A stretch of DNA of 64,000 nt from Candidatus Paceibacterota bacterium (GCA_035530615.1 DATKUL010000001.1:434001-498000), one strand, 5' to 3'; positions 26,399 to 35,945 are shown, counted from the first letter of the stretch. Made by a program: numbers and translations. The notes: generated from the letters alone by a model not told the origin.

Positions 26399-27187
26399 TC
26401 AGATATCCGCAATCTGCCAAAATGCATTTGGGATCTGGCTGCTTGAGGAGACATCGAAGCGAAGTTGAACCATATCGACGCGGTATACCCCTCGTGCGAC
26501 TTCGAAGGGGATCTCTTCCCCGTTTTCCAGGTGATATTCCGTGCAGAGGGTAACAAAAACGGCACCCTGAACGGGCACCTGAAGTTGTTCCGCCTCCCAA
26601 GCACTACAAAAACTCGTCTCGATTCCGACGCGAGTACGTGTGAGTCCTACTTCGCGCATTTGCCGTGTCGATTCTAGAATGAAAGGTAATTTTTTACGTA
26701 AGTGTTTTCGATAAGGCTCAGCTGCCCCAAGGGGAAAGAAACTATCTAAAAGCGCGACTGGGGTTCCATGCACTCGCAGAAGAGTCATAACTCGGATGAT
26801 CTTTGCCTTGGCCTGTAACTCAAGTTTTTCTCTAACCCATTTAGGTGGCAACTCTTCCTGGTAATCAAGTACCAAAGATTCATGGTCTGGAATGGGATTA
26901 GCCATTAGCCGACTAAGGCCACCAACTCGGTGTTCAAGTTTCGGAGGACTAACAAAGGTACCCCGACCTCGAATACGACGAAGCTGCCCATCCTGCTCTA
27001 AAACAGAGAGGGCTTGGCGAACCACGGTGCGACTGACTTGATAGGTTTCGCAAAGACTCGGTTCTGACGGGATCATTTGCCCAACGGCCCATGCGCCCAG
27101 CTCAATCTTTTCCTTCAACACCTCCTGCAGTTGGAAGTACAACGGGATCGGACTACTTCTCCTTAACTCGTCTTTCGCCACCAGCAA
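26399..27187 (-). CDS. GntR-family transcriptional regulator, UTRA type
   Basis: A HutC-branch GntR regulator of 262 aa. The winged helix has IPSEPSLCETYQVSRTVVRQ at residues about 40-60, with the wing RRIRGRGTFVS. The rest is a UTRA ligand-binding domain. It follows the iron alcohol dehydrogenase gene by 35 bases on the same strand and probably regulates the MBL-permease-dehydrogenase operon. An in-frame stop lies just upstream, so the start must be the TTG at 27187 or a nearby later codon. No good ribosome-binding site precedes it. Confidence 0.85.
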   Translation of the reverse strand: MLVAKDELRRSSPIPLYFQLQEVLKEKIELGAWAVGQMIPSEPSLCETYQVSRTVVRQALSVLEQDGQLRRIRGRGTFVSPPKLEHRVGGLSRLMANPIPDHESLVLDYQEELPPKWVREKLELQAKAKIIRVMTLLRVHGTPVALLDSFFPLGAAEPYRKHLRKKLPFILESTRQMREVGLTRTRVGIETSFCSAWEAEQLQVPVQGAVFVTLCTEYHLENGEEIPFEVARGVYRVDMVQLRFDVSSSSQIPNAFWQIADI

Positions 27188-27222
27188 AGTATGTCAGGTT
27201 TGAGGAGTTGCCTCTCTATCCG

Positions 27223-28440
27223 CTACTCACCCTTCGCGTTGTATTCCAATTCTCGAACGAACATATCTCGAAATTCAACAACGCCAGCTGTACGTGGATT
27301 CGATGGAGTCGATGTATTAGCAAAAGCCTTTTGGGCTAGAACATCTAGATCTTTCTCATCTATGAGAGAGGCGAGGGTGGGAATACCGATGCGCTTATTC
27401 AATTCACGCACGTAGGTGATGGCAGCATTGGCAGCAGTTTCATCATCCATTTCGAAGGTCTTTATTCCGAAGGCATTGGCGAGCCTTGCGTATTTCTCGC
27501 GAGATACGGGCAAGTTGTACTCCATGATCATTGGCAGACCAATCGCACAGCACTCCCCGTGCGGGTGGTCATATAGCGCCCCAACCGCTTCAGCAATTGA
27601 GTGGGTTCCTGAGACGTCGGTGATACCTACCGCGAGACCCGCAACCAGACTGGCTTGCATCATTCCGCACCGTGCTTCAATGTCGCCTCCATCCTTCACG
27701 GCTCTCTCGAGGTACATCGCGATCAGTCGGGCTCCTTCCAGAGCCATCCCATCAGAGGCAGGAGTGTCCAAGCGACATTGCAAGGAGTCTATGGAATGAC
27801 TGAGTGCATCCATACCGGTAGATGCGGTGATCCGTGATGGCACAGAGAAAGTTAGGTCTGGGTCAACAAGAGCTAGCCGTGGACAGATGCGTGGGTCAAA
27901 GAGATTCATCTTTTTCTTACGTACCGTGTCCAAGATTATTGATGACGGCGAAACTTCGCTTCCGGTGCCAGCCGTTGTTGGGATTGCAATCATTGGTATT
28001 GGATCGTGCTGGAGGGCGCCAAAATCCTCCCAATCGCGCGGATGACCGCCATTAGTAAGGAGCACGGCAATGCACTTGCCCGTGTCAATCGGAGAACCCC
28101 CACCAATTCCAACAATCAATTGGATTCCCTGAGAACGCGCCAACTCAGCGCCTTCAATACAGTGAATGTCACGAGGGTTTGAAAGAACTTTGTCGAACAT
28201 GGTTACGGTCAGACCAGCCGACTCAAGAGCAGTAACGATAGGAGCAACTAAACCTGTCGAGTAAACTCCGGGATCGGTCACGACCATCACCCTGCTCGCG
28301 CCAAACCCCTTGACTTCTCCAGCAAGTGTTGACGTAACTCCACGTCCATACTGAACTCGAGTTGGCATATTAAAGGTGCCATCAGCTGCGACACCGACTC
28401 CGGTTCGCGATAAGGCGGGATGTATTGGATGTTCAGACAT
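27223..28440 (-). CDS. Iron-containing alcohol dehydrogenase
   Basis: A group III (Fe-ADH) dehydrogenase of 405 aa. The dinucleotide-binding region contains GIGGGSPIDTGK, and AIPTTAGTGSEVSP is the standard second motif. The metal-binding residues are in TGMDALSHSIDS and in GALYDHPHGECCAIGLP. It probably interconverts an alcohol and an aldehyde or ketone, or reduces a maleylacetate-like compound. The ATG at 28440 has AAGGG six bases upstream and is preferred to the GTG at 28443. It follows the NCS1 permease directly in the operon. Confidence 0.88.
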   Translation of the reverse strand: MSEHPIHPALSRTGVGVAADGTFNMPTRVQYGRGVTSTLAGEVKGFGASRVMVVTDPGVYSTGLVAPIVTALESAGLTVTMFDKVLSNPRDIHCIEGAELARSQGIQLIVGIGGGSPIDTGKCIAVLLTNGGHPRDWEDFGALQHDPIPMIAIPTTAGTGSEVSPSSIILDTVRKKKMNLFDPRICPRLALVDPDLTFSVPSRITASTGMDALSHSIDSLQCRLDTPASDGMALEGARLIAMYLERAVKDGGDIEARCGMMQASLVAGLAVGITDVSGTHSIAEAVGALYDHPHGECCAIGLPMIMEYNLPVSREKYARLANAFGIKTFEMDDETAANAAITYVRELNKRIGIPTLASLIDEKDLDVLAQKAFANTSTPSNPRTAGVVEFRDMFVRELEYNAKGE

Positions 28441-28442
28441 CA

Positions 28443-29885
28443 CTAACCCTTCACTTTACTTGAGGATTTACGAAATCGAGAGGATGCCAGCATGTAGTAG
28501 ATACCGGCCCCCAGTATCAGTCCGACAAATGGAGAAATGTCGGCACCGCCAAGGTAGTCCATTGCAATAAATCCCTGGAATTTCGCAGTGTTAGCAGTCA
28601 ATGCACCCGCGACAACTCCGACAATCAGGGCAATCATCGCCGCCCAGTTAACACCTCTGGTGTACCAATAACTTCCACCCTTTGTAAGTAGCAAGTCTTC
28701 ACTCACGTAATTACCTTTACGAAGGAAAAAGTCCACCATGAAAATTCCTGCCCATGGTGCAAGGAGTATTACGAGCATGGAAAGGAACTGAGTGAAAACA
28801 ATCGAGAAATCATAAATGAATAACGCTATACAGGCCAAAGCAACGGTAATCACTGCATCCACGAAAACACTCTTATATCGTTCAATTCGAACTCCGATTG
28901 CGAGTAGCGAAAGTCCGCTCGAATAACTATTCATTACATTGTTTGCAATAACTCCCGCCATCATGACGATCAGAAATGGGAAGAGAAACCAACGTGGAAG
29001 TATGGAGGGTAAATTCTTAATTGGGTCAGATGTATCAACCAAAGTGCCGAGCACTACGCCCAGTCCTCCAAATAGACAACCAGGAATCGCCGTGGCAAGT
29101 GTGACCCATCCTACGATGGCACGTCCATCAGTCCGACGCGCTAGATAACGCGAATAATCGGAGGCATAGTTCACCCAACTAATTGCACCAGCACCAAGAA
29201 CAGCGGTCAGTCCAAGGAACCACGTTGAAACCGTATTTGCCGCCGCAAGATCGCCGCCCGAGTACCCCCAATTAACTTTTGGAACTAGCAAGATTCCCAT
29301 CACGATAGTGAGACCTGTGAGGACGTACGCCAACCACTTCTGCGCGACTACAAGAGTCGCGTGCCCAAGAATCGGAATAACGAAGGTGAGGAACGCCATC
29401 AACACCAGAAATGGGGCAAGAACCCATTTGGCAGTATGAATTCCGAGTTGATCAAGTAACGTGCGAAGAGCAAGTGTGCCCAAAATGATATTTACGGTCT
29501 CCCAACCTAAAGTAGCCGCCCAACTAAATATTGACGGAACCATATTTCCGCGAAGACCAAATGGAGCACGACTGACGGTAAGGGCAGCAGTGCCGGCCCG
29601 TGGTCCAGGAAGGCTGCAGATGCCCACAAGGACAAAAGCTAAGTTTCCGACAATCACGACGCTTAGGCCCTGCCAAATGTTGAGACCAAAAAGAATGAGG
29701 ACTCCACCCACAATCATGTTGATAAAGGTCGAATTGGCAGAGAACCATGGCCAGAAGAGTTCTTTGGGGGTTCCATGGCGGTCAGTATCAGGAATGATGT
29801 CTATACCGTGGGTTTCTATTTTGCCGAAAGCGTCAGCAACCTTGTGATCGATGTCGTGATTGTTGGCAGCCTCATCTTTATTCAT
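28443..29885 (-). CDS. NCS1-family permease (purine/cytosine type)
   Basis: A 480-aa membrane transporter of the nucleobase:cation symporter-1 family with about 12 hydrophobic segments. The TM1 motif FWPWFSANSTFINMIVGG and the TM8 region NNVMNSYSSGLSLLAIG resemble purine-cytosine permeases. It overlaps the MBL gene's stop by four bases (ATGA). NCS1 members import nucleobases, allantoin, hydantoins or pyridoxine. The alcohol dehydrogenase and MBL hydrolase next to it suggest that its substrate is degraded rather than salvaged. Confidence 0.88.
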   Translation of the reverse strand: MNKDEAANNHDIDHKVADAFGKIETHGIDIIPDTDRHGTPKELFWPWFSANSTFINMIVGGVLILFGLNIWQGLSVVIVGNLAFVLVGICSLPGPRAGTAALTVSRAPFGLRGNMVPSIFSWAATLGWETVNIILGTLALRTLLDQLGIHTAKWVLAPFLVLMAFLTFVIPILGHATLVVAQKWLAYVLTGLTIVMGILLVPKVNWGYSGGDLAAANTVSTWFLGLTAVLGAGAISWVNYASDYSRYLARRTDGRAIVGWVTLATAIPGCLFGGLGVVLGTLVDTSDPIKNLPSILPRWFLFPFLIVMMAGVIANNVMNSYSSGLSLLAIGVRIERYKSVFVDAVITVALACIALFIYDFSIVFTQFLSMLVILLAPWAGIFMVDFFLRKGNYVSEDLLLTKGGSYWYTRGVNWAAMIALIVGVVAGALTANTAKFQGFIAMDYLGGADISPFVGLILGAGIYYMLASSRFRKSSSKVKG

Positions 29886-30814
29886 CCTGTACCCACCTTT
29901 TCATTAGTAGTTGCTTGGCCGGGAAGATATATTGAGAATTCTTCAAAGAGCGCTTCTCGCACCAATTGACCAGAGCAGTCTCGGTTTATCCTAAATTCGA
30001 CTTTCCCATCGAGGAGATCCTGGGCACCTTCTGAAACATCACGAAGAAAATATGGCAAAGTTGAATATCGCACCCAATGGTGCACAAGCACGGCGTGAAT
30101 ATCCGGAATCAATGCGGACAATCGTTTGGCGGATTGAGCAAAGTCCACAACATTTGACTCCGGCCACTGAAGGTAGATAGCGCCCGTACTAATTGCATCA
30201 CCCGCAAAAAGAAGGCCATCCGGCTCGAGCAAGAAAGCAACATGATCTGGCGAATGTCCCGGCGTTGCAATTACTTTCAACTCACGCCCACCCAGGTCAA
30301 CCACGTGTCCATCGGCGAGAACTCCACTTGCCTTACTTCCAGGGATTTGCCATGTGTTGTTCGTGCCCTTGATGGGAAATGGACGAGGTTCATCAGCTGG
30401 AGCAAGCGAGAAGAAAAACGATCGGTCTGATTCAATATAGGTAGGAAGGGCCTGTTCCATCTTCTCTACGTAATCCAGATACTCGACCAGCACCTCCCGC
30501 GGTACATCTTTTGCAATAATTGGGACGCCATCAGGATGAATCAAAATTTGATCAAACTCGTGATTCCCACCGATGTGATCAAAATGCGAATGAGTATTGA
30601 GCACGAGGATAGGAAGATCCGTAATGGCTTCCACAACTGGGCGGATTGGTCGGACACCCAATCCAGAATCAATGAGCACCGCTCTGGCCGAACCCACGAC
30701 AAGCCAAGTATTTACGTGAGGAGGCTCTCCCAGCAGCCATATTCCCGCGGCCACTTCGCGCACACGGAACCAGCCCCCAGCCGCCTTGAAAATCTTGTCG
30801 CTCCGCAGTCGCAT
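29882..30814 (-). CDS. Metallo-beta-lactamase-fold hydrolase
   Basis: A 310-aa binuclear-metal hydrolase. The metal-binding motif HSHFDH is at residues 75-80, followed by GGNHEF, a second histidine region ATPGHSPDHVAF and FAGDAIS. Members cleave thioesters, lactones, esters or phosphonates. It is the first gene of the four-gene operon behind the promoter at 30860-30888. The ATG has GGGTGA upstream. The substrate is unknown; lactone or acyl-ester hydrolysis is likely given the dehydrogenase downstream. Confidence 0.85.
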   Translation of the reverse strand: MRLRSDKIFKAAGGWFRVREVAAGIWLLGEPPHVNTWLVVGSARAVLIDSGLGVRPIRPVVEAITDLPILVLNTHSHFDHIGGNHEFDQILIHPDGVPIIAKDVPREVLVEYLDYVEKMEQALPTYIESDRSFFFSLAPADEPRPFPIKGTNNTWQIPGSKASGVLADGHVVDLGGRELKVIATPGHSPDHVAFLLEPDGLLFAGDAISTGAIYLQWPESNVVDFAQSAKRLSALIPDIHAVLVHHWVRYSTLPYFLRDVSEGAQDLLDGKVEFRINRDCSGQLVREALFEEFSIYLPGQATTNEKVGTG

Positions 30815-30827
30815 GTAAACATCACCC

Positions 30828-30845
30828 TGTAATCTTGTTATTACA
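30828..30845. promoter_or_regulatory. Candidate operator upstream of MBL operon
   Basis: The perfect 6-bp arms TGTAAT and ATTACA enclose a 6-base spacer, within the expected 5' leader, just downstream of the promoter at 30860-30888. This is a natural repressor position for the UTRA-type GntR protein encoded at the end of the operon. Binding is inferred. Confidence 0.45.
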
Positions 30846-30859
30846 ACTTAGTGAGGTGG

Positions 30860-30888
30860 ATTAAACATCCCCTGTCTTGTGGCGTCAA
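30860..30888 (-). promoter_or_regulatory. Promoter of MBL-NCS1-FeADH-GntR operon
   Basis: On the minus strand TTGACG (-35) and TTTAAT (-10) are separated by exactly 17 bases, each matching 5 of 6 consensus positions. The predicted start lies about 40 bases before the MBL ATG. Confidence 0.7.
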
Positions 30889-30903
30889 GGGTTTTGGTCG
30901 TTT

Positions 30904-31869
30904 TTATCGTCCGCGAGAGGCCCGCACGAGGCGGTCGCGAATTGCGATGGCTAGTCCATCTCCCTCCGGAGGCAAAACAGCAATCTGCTTGAGCCCTTGA
31001 TCATCACCTTCACGAAGGGCCGCGTAGAGCACCCTCGCGTAATCCTCTGCGTTCTTTGGAGATGCAAGACGGATAGCACCTTGCGGCGTAGCGATCGTTG
31101 AGAGTGCGATGAAACCTTCGCCGGCTTCAGCCAGGGCACCGATAATCACTTTTGCCTTAGGCGAGTAGTGATTCTCAAGTGAGCCAGAGACCCTCACACT
31201 GCTTTCCGCTGAATGATCAATTTCGAGTCCCGTACTTTCTTCAATCATTAATTCTGTAACTGCACCTGGGCGCAGTATGCGCGGAGCTTCACCTGTGCAA
31301 TCAATGATCGTGGATTCAACTCCGACTAATGAGGGACCTCCGTCAAGAATGATGTCTTGGGGGGCAAGATACTTTCCGATTTCCGCTTCAACAGCGGCAG
31401 AGGTCGTTGGCGAAACTTGTCCAAATCGATTCGCGCTCGGCGCCGCAATTCCCAATCCTCCAATTTTTTCAAACGCACTAAGAAGAGAAAGGGCAATGAC
31501 ATGGGCCGGAACTCTTAATCCCACAGTGTCTTGCCCGCCAGTAATGAAATCTTTGGCAACCGCGCTCCGTGGAAGTATCAAAGTCATTGGCCCTGGCCAA
31601 AAATCACGGGCGAGGGAAATTGCATAGGTTGGAATATCTCCTGCCCAAATTTCCATCTTTTCCATCGCGCTAATGTGGACAATCAATGGATGGTCTACCG
31701 GACGCCCTTTGACTTCGTAGAGTCGGTCAATCGCACTTTGATTAGTTGGGTCGGCACCTAGACCATAAACAGTCTCAGTGGGGAAGGCGACCAACGAACC
31801 CTTTTTCAATTCGGCTGCCGCCTGACTCAAAGTGTCAGCAGTACACATGGAAACAAAATTTTGCGCCAA
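30904..31869 (-). CDS. L-threonylcarbamoyladenylate synthase (Sua5/TsaC)
   Basis: Makes threonylcarbamoyl-AMP for the t6A37 modification of tRNA. It is the two-domain Sua5 form. The YrdC domain has VAFPTETVYGLGADP, KGRPVDHPLIVH and LPRSAV; a linker at ENHYSPKAKV leads to the small C-terminal Sua5 domain. The ORF opens at 31899. The TTG at 31869 has AGGAG four bases upstream and gives the usual 25 residues before the first motif (321 aa). The ATG at 31848 has no ribosome-binding site. The gene is divergent from the glycosyltransferase, whose start is only nine bases away. Confidence 0.9.
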   Translation of the reverse strand: MAQNFVSMCTADTLSQAAAELKKGSLVAFPTETVYGLGADPTNQSAIDRLYEVKGRPVDHPLIVHISAMEKMEIWAGDIPTYAISLARDFWPGPMTLILPRSAVAKDFITGGQDTVGLRVPAHVIALSLLSAFEKIGGLGIAAPSANRFGQVSPTTSAAVEAEIGKYLAPQDIILDGGPSLVGVESTIIDCTGEAPRILRPGAVTELMIEESTGLEIDHSAESSVRVSGSLENHYSPKAKVIIGALAEAGEGFIALSTIATPQGAIRLASPKNAEDYARVLYAALREGDDQGLKQIAVLPPEGDGLAIAIRDRLVRASRGR

Positions 31870-31878
31870 GATACTCCT

Positions 31879-33036
31879 ATGGCCAGAAACCAAGATCAAC
31901 GCATTCGCGTTATGCGAATTATAGCCCGAATGAATGTCGGGGGTCCCGCCGTGCAGGTTTCGGGCCTAATGCGAGGTCTTGATCCGTTGAAATTTGATCA
32001 TCGGTTAGTGACCGGGTTCTGCGCAGAGGATGAATCAGATTATTTAGAGACAGTCGCGACAGATGTGCATGCCACACGAATAAAGGGGTTAGGGAGGTCC
32101 ATCTCTCCCAGAGCCGACTTCAAGGCATTTCTACTGGTTATCCGCGAAATACGGGCATTTCGTCCGCAGATAATCCATACACACACCGCCAAGGCCGGTG
32201 TCATCGGACGCGTGGCCTCAATACTTTCGGGCCATCGTTCTGTGCGAGTTCATACCTACCACGGACATTTGCTGCACGGGTATTTTGGCAAAGGCAAAAC
32301 CCTTCTTGTGATTGTCATCGAAAGATTTTTAGGCCTCTTCACGACAAGATTATTGGCCGTAGGCAAGCAAGTCATAGACGATTTACTTGCGGCGGGTATC
32401 GGCACAAAAGAGAAATTCGGCGTAATGCCCCCGGGACTTAGATTGAGCCCGTTGCCATCGCGAATAGATGCCTGCAATGCTCTTGGAATTGATCCTTCGA
32501 AAACTTTTTGCGCATTCATTGGGCGAATTACCAAGATTAAGAGACCAGATCGATTTCTTGATGTCGTTTATGAAATTCACAATCAACAAGTTCCCGTGCA
32601 TTTCATCGTTGCTGGTGCGGGAGACCTATTGGAATACTGTAAAGAACGAGTCACTAACGAAAACCTTCCCGTGACTTTTCTCGGATGGCGCGAAGATATC
32701 GAGACGGTACTTGCTGCCTCGGATATGGTGCTCCTAACAAGTGATAATGAAGGAACTCCTCTCTCTCTCATCCAGGCCGGCATGGCCAGACTTCCGGTCG
32801 TATCCACGAATGTTGGATCAGTGGGTGAAATTGTCGTTGATCAAGAGACAGGAATCTTGACAGACCTCAACGCTCGATCATTGGCAAATGCACTTAAAGA
32901 ACTCGTGGAAGATGACAATCTTCGAGAAGATATGGGCCTAGCGGCTTATGACTACACCATGCAGCGATACGGCGTTGAGCGGTTGGTAAATGATCACCAG
33001 AATTTATATACCGAACTTTTATCTCGGAACTCTTAG
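31879..33036 (+). CDS. Glycosyltransferase family 4 protein
   Basis: A GT-B-fold retaining glycosyltransferase, 385 aa. The N-terminal donor-side motif is MRIIARMNVGGPAVQV, with a second region HTHTAKAGVIGR. The C-terminal domain has GRITKIKRPDRFLD and the E-x7-E type region SDNEGTPLSLIQAGMA. It should add a sugar to a cell-surface lipid or polysaccharide at the cytoplasmic face of the membrane. The start could also be the ATG at 31912, which fits family alignments well. Neighbours (asparagine synthase and nucleotide-sugar epimerase) support an envelope role. Confidence 0.85.
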   Translation: MARNQDQRIRVMRIIARMNVGGPAVQVSGLMRGLDPLKFDHRLVTGFCAEDESDYLETVATDVHATRIKGLGRSISPRADFKAFLLVIREIRAFRPQIIHTHTAKAGVIGRVASILSGHRSVRVHTYHGHLLHGYFGKGKTLLVIVIERFLGLFTTRLLAVGKQVIDDLLAAGIGTKEKFGVMPPGLRLSPLPSRIDACNALGIDPSKTFCAFIGRITKIKRPDRFLDVVYEIHNQQVPVHFIVAGAGDLLEYCKERVTNENLPVTFLGWREDIETVLAASDMVLLTSDNEGTPLSLIQAGMARLPVVSTNVGSVGEIVVDQETGILTDLNARSLANALKELVEDDNLREDMGLAAYDYTMQRYGVERLVNDHQNLYTELLSRNS

Positions 33037-34880
33037 CGATCAAGCCAATTTCTTGCCCAGAGTTCGAGCATCAGCATCGGCCAGATGATTGAATCACGAT
33101 CCTGACCTGACATATGTTGCTTAAGGGCTTTCTCTACCTCTGCCTGCACGAACCAGCCACGATTGCGTGCTGTCGAATCAGTGAGAAGGTCATATGTCAT
33201 CGGCTTCAATCCGGTTCGCAACCAGTCGGCTCGTGGAATAGCAAAACCCATCTTTGGACGGTCAATTAATTCTGCAGGAAGCAATGAGCGTGCAATCTCC
33301 TTGAGAAGATACTTGGCCTGGCGCCCCTTGATCTTAAAAGAAGACGGCAGAGATGAAGTCCACTCGACAATTTCATGGTCAAGAAGCGGGGATCGCAGTT
33401 CCAGGCTATTGGCCATCGTTGCCATATCGGCTTTCACTAGCAGGTCACCGGGTAGGTACCACTCAAGATCAGACCGGAGCATTCGGGAAAGGTCATCCCT
33501 TGCACCCGCGCGCTCAAAGTCTTTTTCAAATTCACTGTGCGCACGCGCGGAACGGAAATCTGGAGATATCAAAAAAGAGAGTTCGGAGTCCGACCCAAGT
33601 GAAACCACGCCGCGATATCGCGATGCTAAAGATGGATAAGGCTGAATTTGAGAAATTATCCGCCGAAGTTTCCGGTTCGAGATGCCTTCACGTGCCGAAA
33701 GGCTCTTGCCGAGTGGAGATGCCAGTGCCATGACAGAGTTCCACCGTTGCATCATCGGCGTTGCCAGGTATCGGTCATATCCACCAAAAACTTCATCGCC
33801 ACCGTCGCCACCCAGAGCTACTACAACTTCTTGTCTGGCAAATTTTGCGAGCATAAAGGTTGGAATGATTGACGAATCGGCAAATGGTTGATCTAGAGAT
33901 CGAGAAAGTTGCTGCAATAAGAGAGCCGGATCTGGAGTTAGTTTCTCTTCGACATGATCGGTACCCAAATATTTTGCGACTTCCCTCGCGTACTTTGACT
34001 CGTCATATCGTGGGTCATCGAAACCAATTGAGAATGTTCGAACCTTTCCAGGGACAAGTTGCGTCATGTAGGCAGTGACAACGGTTGAGTCGTATCCTCC
34101 ACTCAAAAAAGATCCAAGTGGTCGCTCAGAGATTAGTCTGCGTTCAACCGCCTCTTTGATGAGCACTTTTGTCTGATCAATCGCATCTTCGAATGAGACC
34201 TTCTTCTCGCTAGAGAAGTCAGGTGACCAATACTTCGATGTAGCCATTGAACCATTGCGCCATGTGCCCATCGATGCCGGAGGGATTTGGCTGATCTCAT
34301 TAAACGCAGATCGAGGGGCATTGACGTATCCGAAAGAAAGAACCTCTGAAATCGCCCCGGTCCGAAGCGTGGACTTCGCACCTGCGGCGATCAGAGCCTT
34401 CACCTCTGAGGCAAAGAGAAGAGTTCCATCAGGTTGAAGTGAATACCAGAGTGGCTTCTTTCCCATTCGATCCCGAACTAATAGGAGTGTCTGCGTACGT
34501 TGGTCCCAAATAGCAATCGCGAACATTCCATTGAGTTTTTGAGTAAATTCGAGCCCATACTCCTCGTAGAGATGGACGATGACTTCCGAGTCGCCATTGG
34601 AGCGGAATTTATGCCCTTTTGATACTAGGACCTCTCGCAATGACTTGTAATTATAGATTTCGCCATTGAAAACCAGGTGGATTGTTTTAGCTTCATTGGA
34701 CACAGGTTGTTGACCGGTGCCGACATCAATAATCGCCAGCCGACAGATTCCTAACGCGACTCCGGAATCAAAAAAAGTTCCCCGCTCATCGGGCCCGCGG
34801 TGCTCTATTGAATCAAGGACACTCCCAAAGGAATCTTTCTTTGGAGCGTTAGCCCCGACACCTCCGGCAATGCCACACAT
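33033..34880 (-). CDS. asnB: Asparagine synthase (glutamine-hydrolysing), AsnB-type
   Basis: Makes asparagine (or amidates a sugar or peptide) from glutamine, 615 aa. C2 is the glutaminase nucleophile (MCGIAGG). The first domain also shows IAIIDVGTGQQPV and NGEIYNYK. The synthetase domain has the PP-loop SFLSGGYDSTVV and ALGGDGGDEVFGGYDRY. Its 3' end overlaps that of the glycosyltransferase by four bases, and it begins six bases after the epimerase. Homologues in surface-polysaccharide clusters can amidate carbohydrate precursors, so this copy may not be the housekeeping enzyme. Confidence 0.88.
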   Translation of the reverse strand: MCGIAGGVGANAPKKDSFGSVLDSIEHRGPDERGTFFDSGVALGICRLAIIDVGTGQQPVSNEAKTIHLVFNGEIYNYKSLREVLVSKGHKFRSNGDSEVIVHLYEEYGLEFTQKLNGMFAIAIWDQRTQTLLLVRDRMGKKPLWYSLQPDGTLLFASEVKALIAAGAKSTLRTGAISEVLSFGYVNAPRSAFNEISQIPPASMGTWRNGSMATSKYWSPDFSSEKKVSFEDAIDQTKVLIKEAVERRLISERPLGSFLSGGYDSTVVTAYMTQLVPGKVRTFSIGFDDPRYDESKYAREVAKYLGTDHVEEKLTPDPALLLQQLSRSLDQPFADSSIIPTFMLAKFARQEVVVALGGDGGDEVFGGYDRYLATPMMQRWNSVMALASPLGKSLSAREGISNRKLRRIISQIQPYPSLASRYRGVVSLGSDSELSFLISPDFRSARAHSEFEKDFERAGARDDLSRMLRSDLEWYLPGDLLVKADMATMANSLELRSPLLDHEIVEWTSSLPSSFKIKGRQAKYLLKEIARSLLPAELIDRPKMGFAIPRADWLRTGLKPMTYDLLTDSTARNRGWFVQAEVEKALKQHMSGQDRDSIIWPMLMLELWARNWLDR

Positions 34881-34886
34881 ATTGCG

Positions 34887-35843
34887 TCAGTCAGAAACCG
34901 TCGGCCCGTTGGCGACAGTTTCTCCAAATGCCTTTAACCAATTGACTGTTTCGGAAAGTGCCTTCTCGAATTCCAGCGGGACAACTGTTGGGAATATCTT
35001 CTTTAAGAGAACAGGGGAGTTCTGAGACTCTTTGACATCTCCTGGACGGATGGGCATGAAATTTACTTGCAGATCCGGGAAATGCACCTTAAGCATCTCG
35101 ATAGTGTCAATAAGAGAGATACGGTTGCCATATGCAAGATTTATCGCGCCGTCATGAGTGACTTTGCGTTCCATCGCATCAAGACAAATATCGACAACTG
35201 TTCTTACGTAAGTGAAATCGCGTGATTGTGAGCCATCTCCAAAGACTTCGATTGGCTCGTTATGCATCGCCTTCCAGATCCATTTTGGAATCACGGCTGC
35301 ATATTCATGATCGGGTCGTTGTTTAGGTCCGAATACATTGAAGAAACGGAGCAATGTCACAGGAACGTCGTACGCAGTTCCATAAGCCTGAACGTATGCC
35401 TCTGCGGCTAACTTGCTCGCAGCATATGGAGTCATAGGTCCAAGCCACATTGATTCATCTTTCGGAAGCGCCCCATTTCGTCCGTAGACGGATGAAGAAG
35501 AACTGAAAAAGACATGAGCGCCCGTGGCCCGCGCAACTTCCAAAACATTGAGCGTACCCGTCGCATTCACATCGTGGGTCGCCACCGGATTCTTCAAAGA
35601 CCGCGGCACCGACCCCCGCGCACCTAAATGAAAAATTACTTCCGCATCGCCGATAGCGTTTTTCAGCTCAGCCGCGTCAACCAAGGAAACCTGGTGGAGT
35701 CTATTGATATCTGTATCAACGTTGGAAAGAAGACCGGTGGATAGATCGTCAACAATGCTTACTTCATGCCCTTTTTGGGTTAAGGCGGCGACGAGATTCG
35801 AGCCTATAAACCCAGCACCACCTGTGACGACGACATGTGACAT
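34887..35843 (-). CDS. NAD-dependent nucleotide-sugar epimerase/dehydratase
   Basis: An extended SDR of 318 aa. The NAD loop VTGGAGFIGSN is at residues 6-16, SSSSVYG carries the catalytic serine, and YAASKLAAEAY carries the Tyr/Lys pair. The closest types are UDP-glucose or UDP-GlcNAc 4-epimerases. It would provide a sugar nucleotide for surface glycans together with the neighbouring glycosyltransferase. AGGG precedes the ATG. It is the first gene of the unit with asnB. Confidence 0.87.
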   Translation of the reverse strand: MSHVVVTGGAGFIGSNLVAALTQKGHEVSIVDDLSTGLLSNVDTDINRLHQVSLVDAAELKNAIGDAEVIFHLGARGSVPRSLKNPVATHDVNATGTLNVLEVARATGAHVFFSSSSSVYGRNGALPKDESMWLGPMTPYAASKLAAEAYVQAYGTAYDVPVTLLRFFNVFGPKQRPDHEYAAVIPKWIWKAMHNEPIEVFGDGSQSRDFTYVRTVVDICLDAMERKVTHDGAINLAYGNRISLIDTIEMLKVHFPDLQVNFMPIRPGDVKESQNSPVLLKKIFPTVVPLEFEKALSETVNWLKAFGETVANGPTVSD

Positions 35844-35945
35844 AAGCGCACCCTATCAATGTAACCCATCTGATTATGACTGGACTCTTAGGCATTACAC
35901 AGCAAAATCGCTTGCATTTTCAATTACGCGTACGAGAATTAGAAC

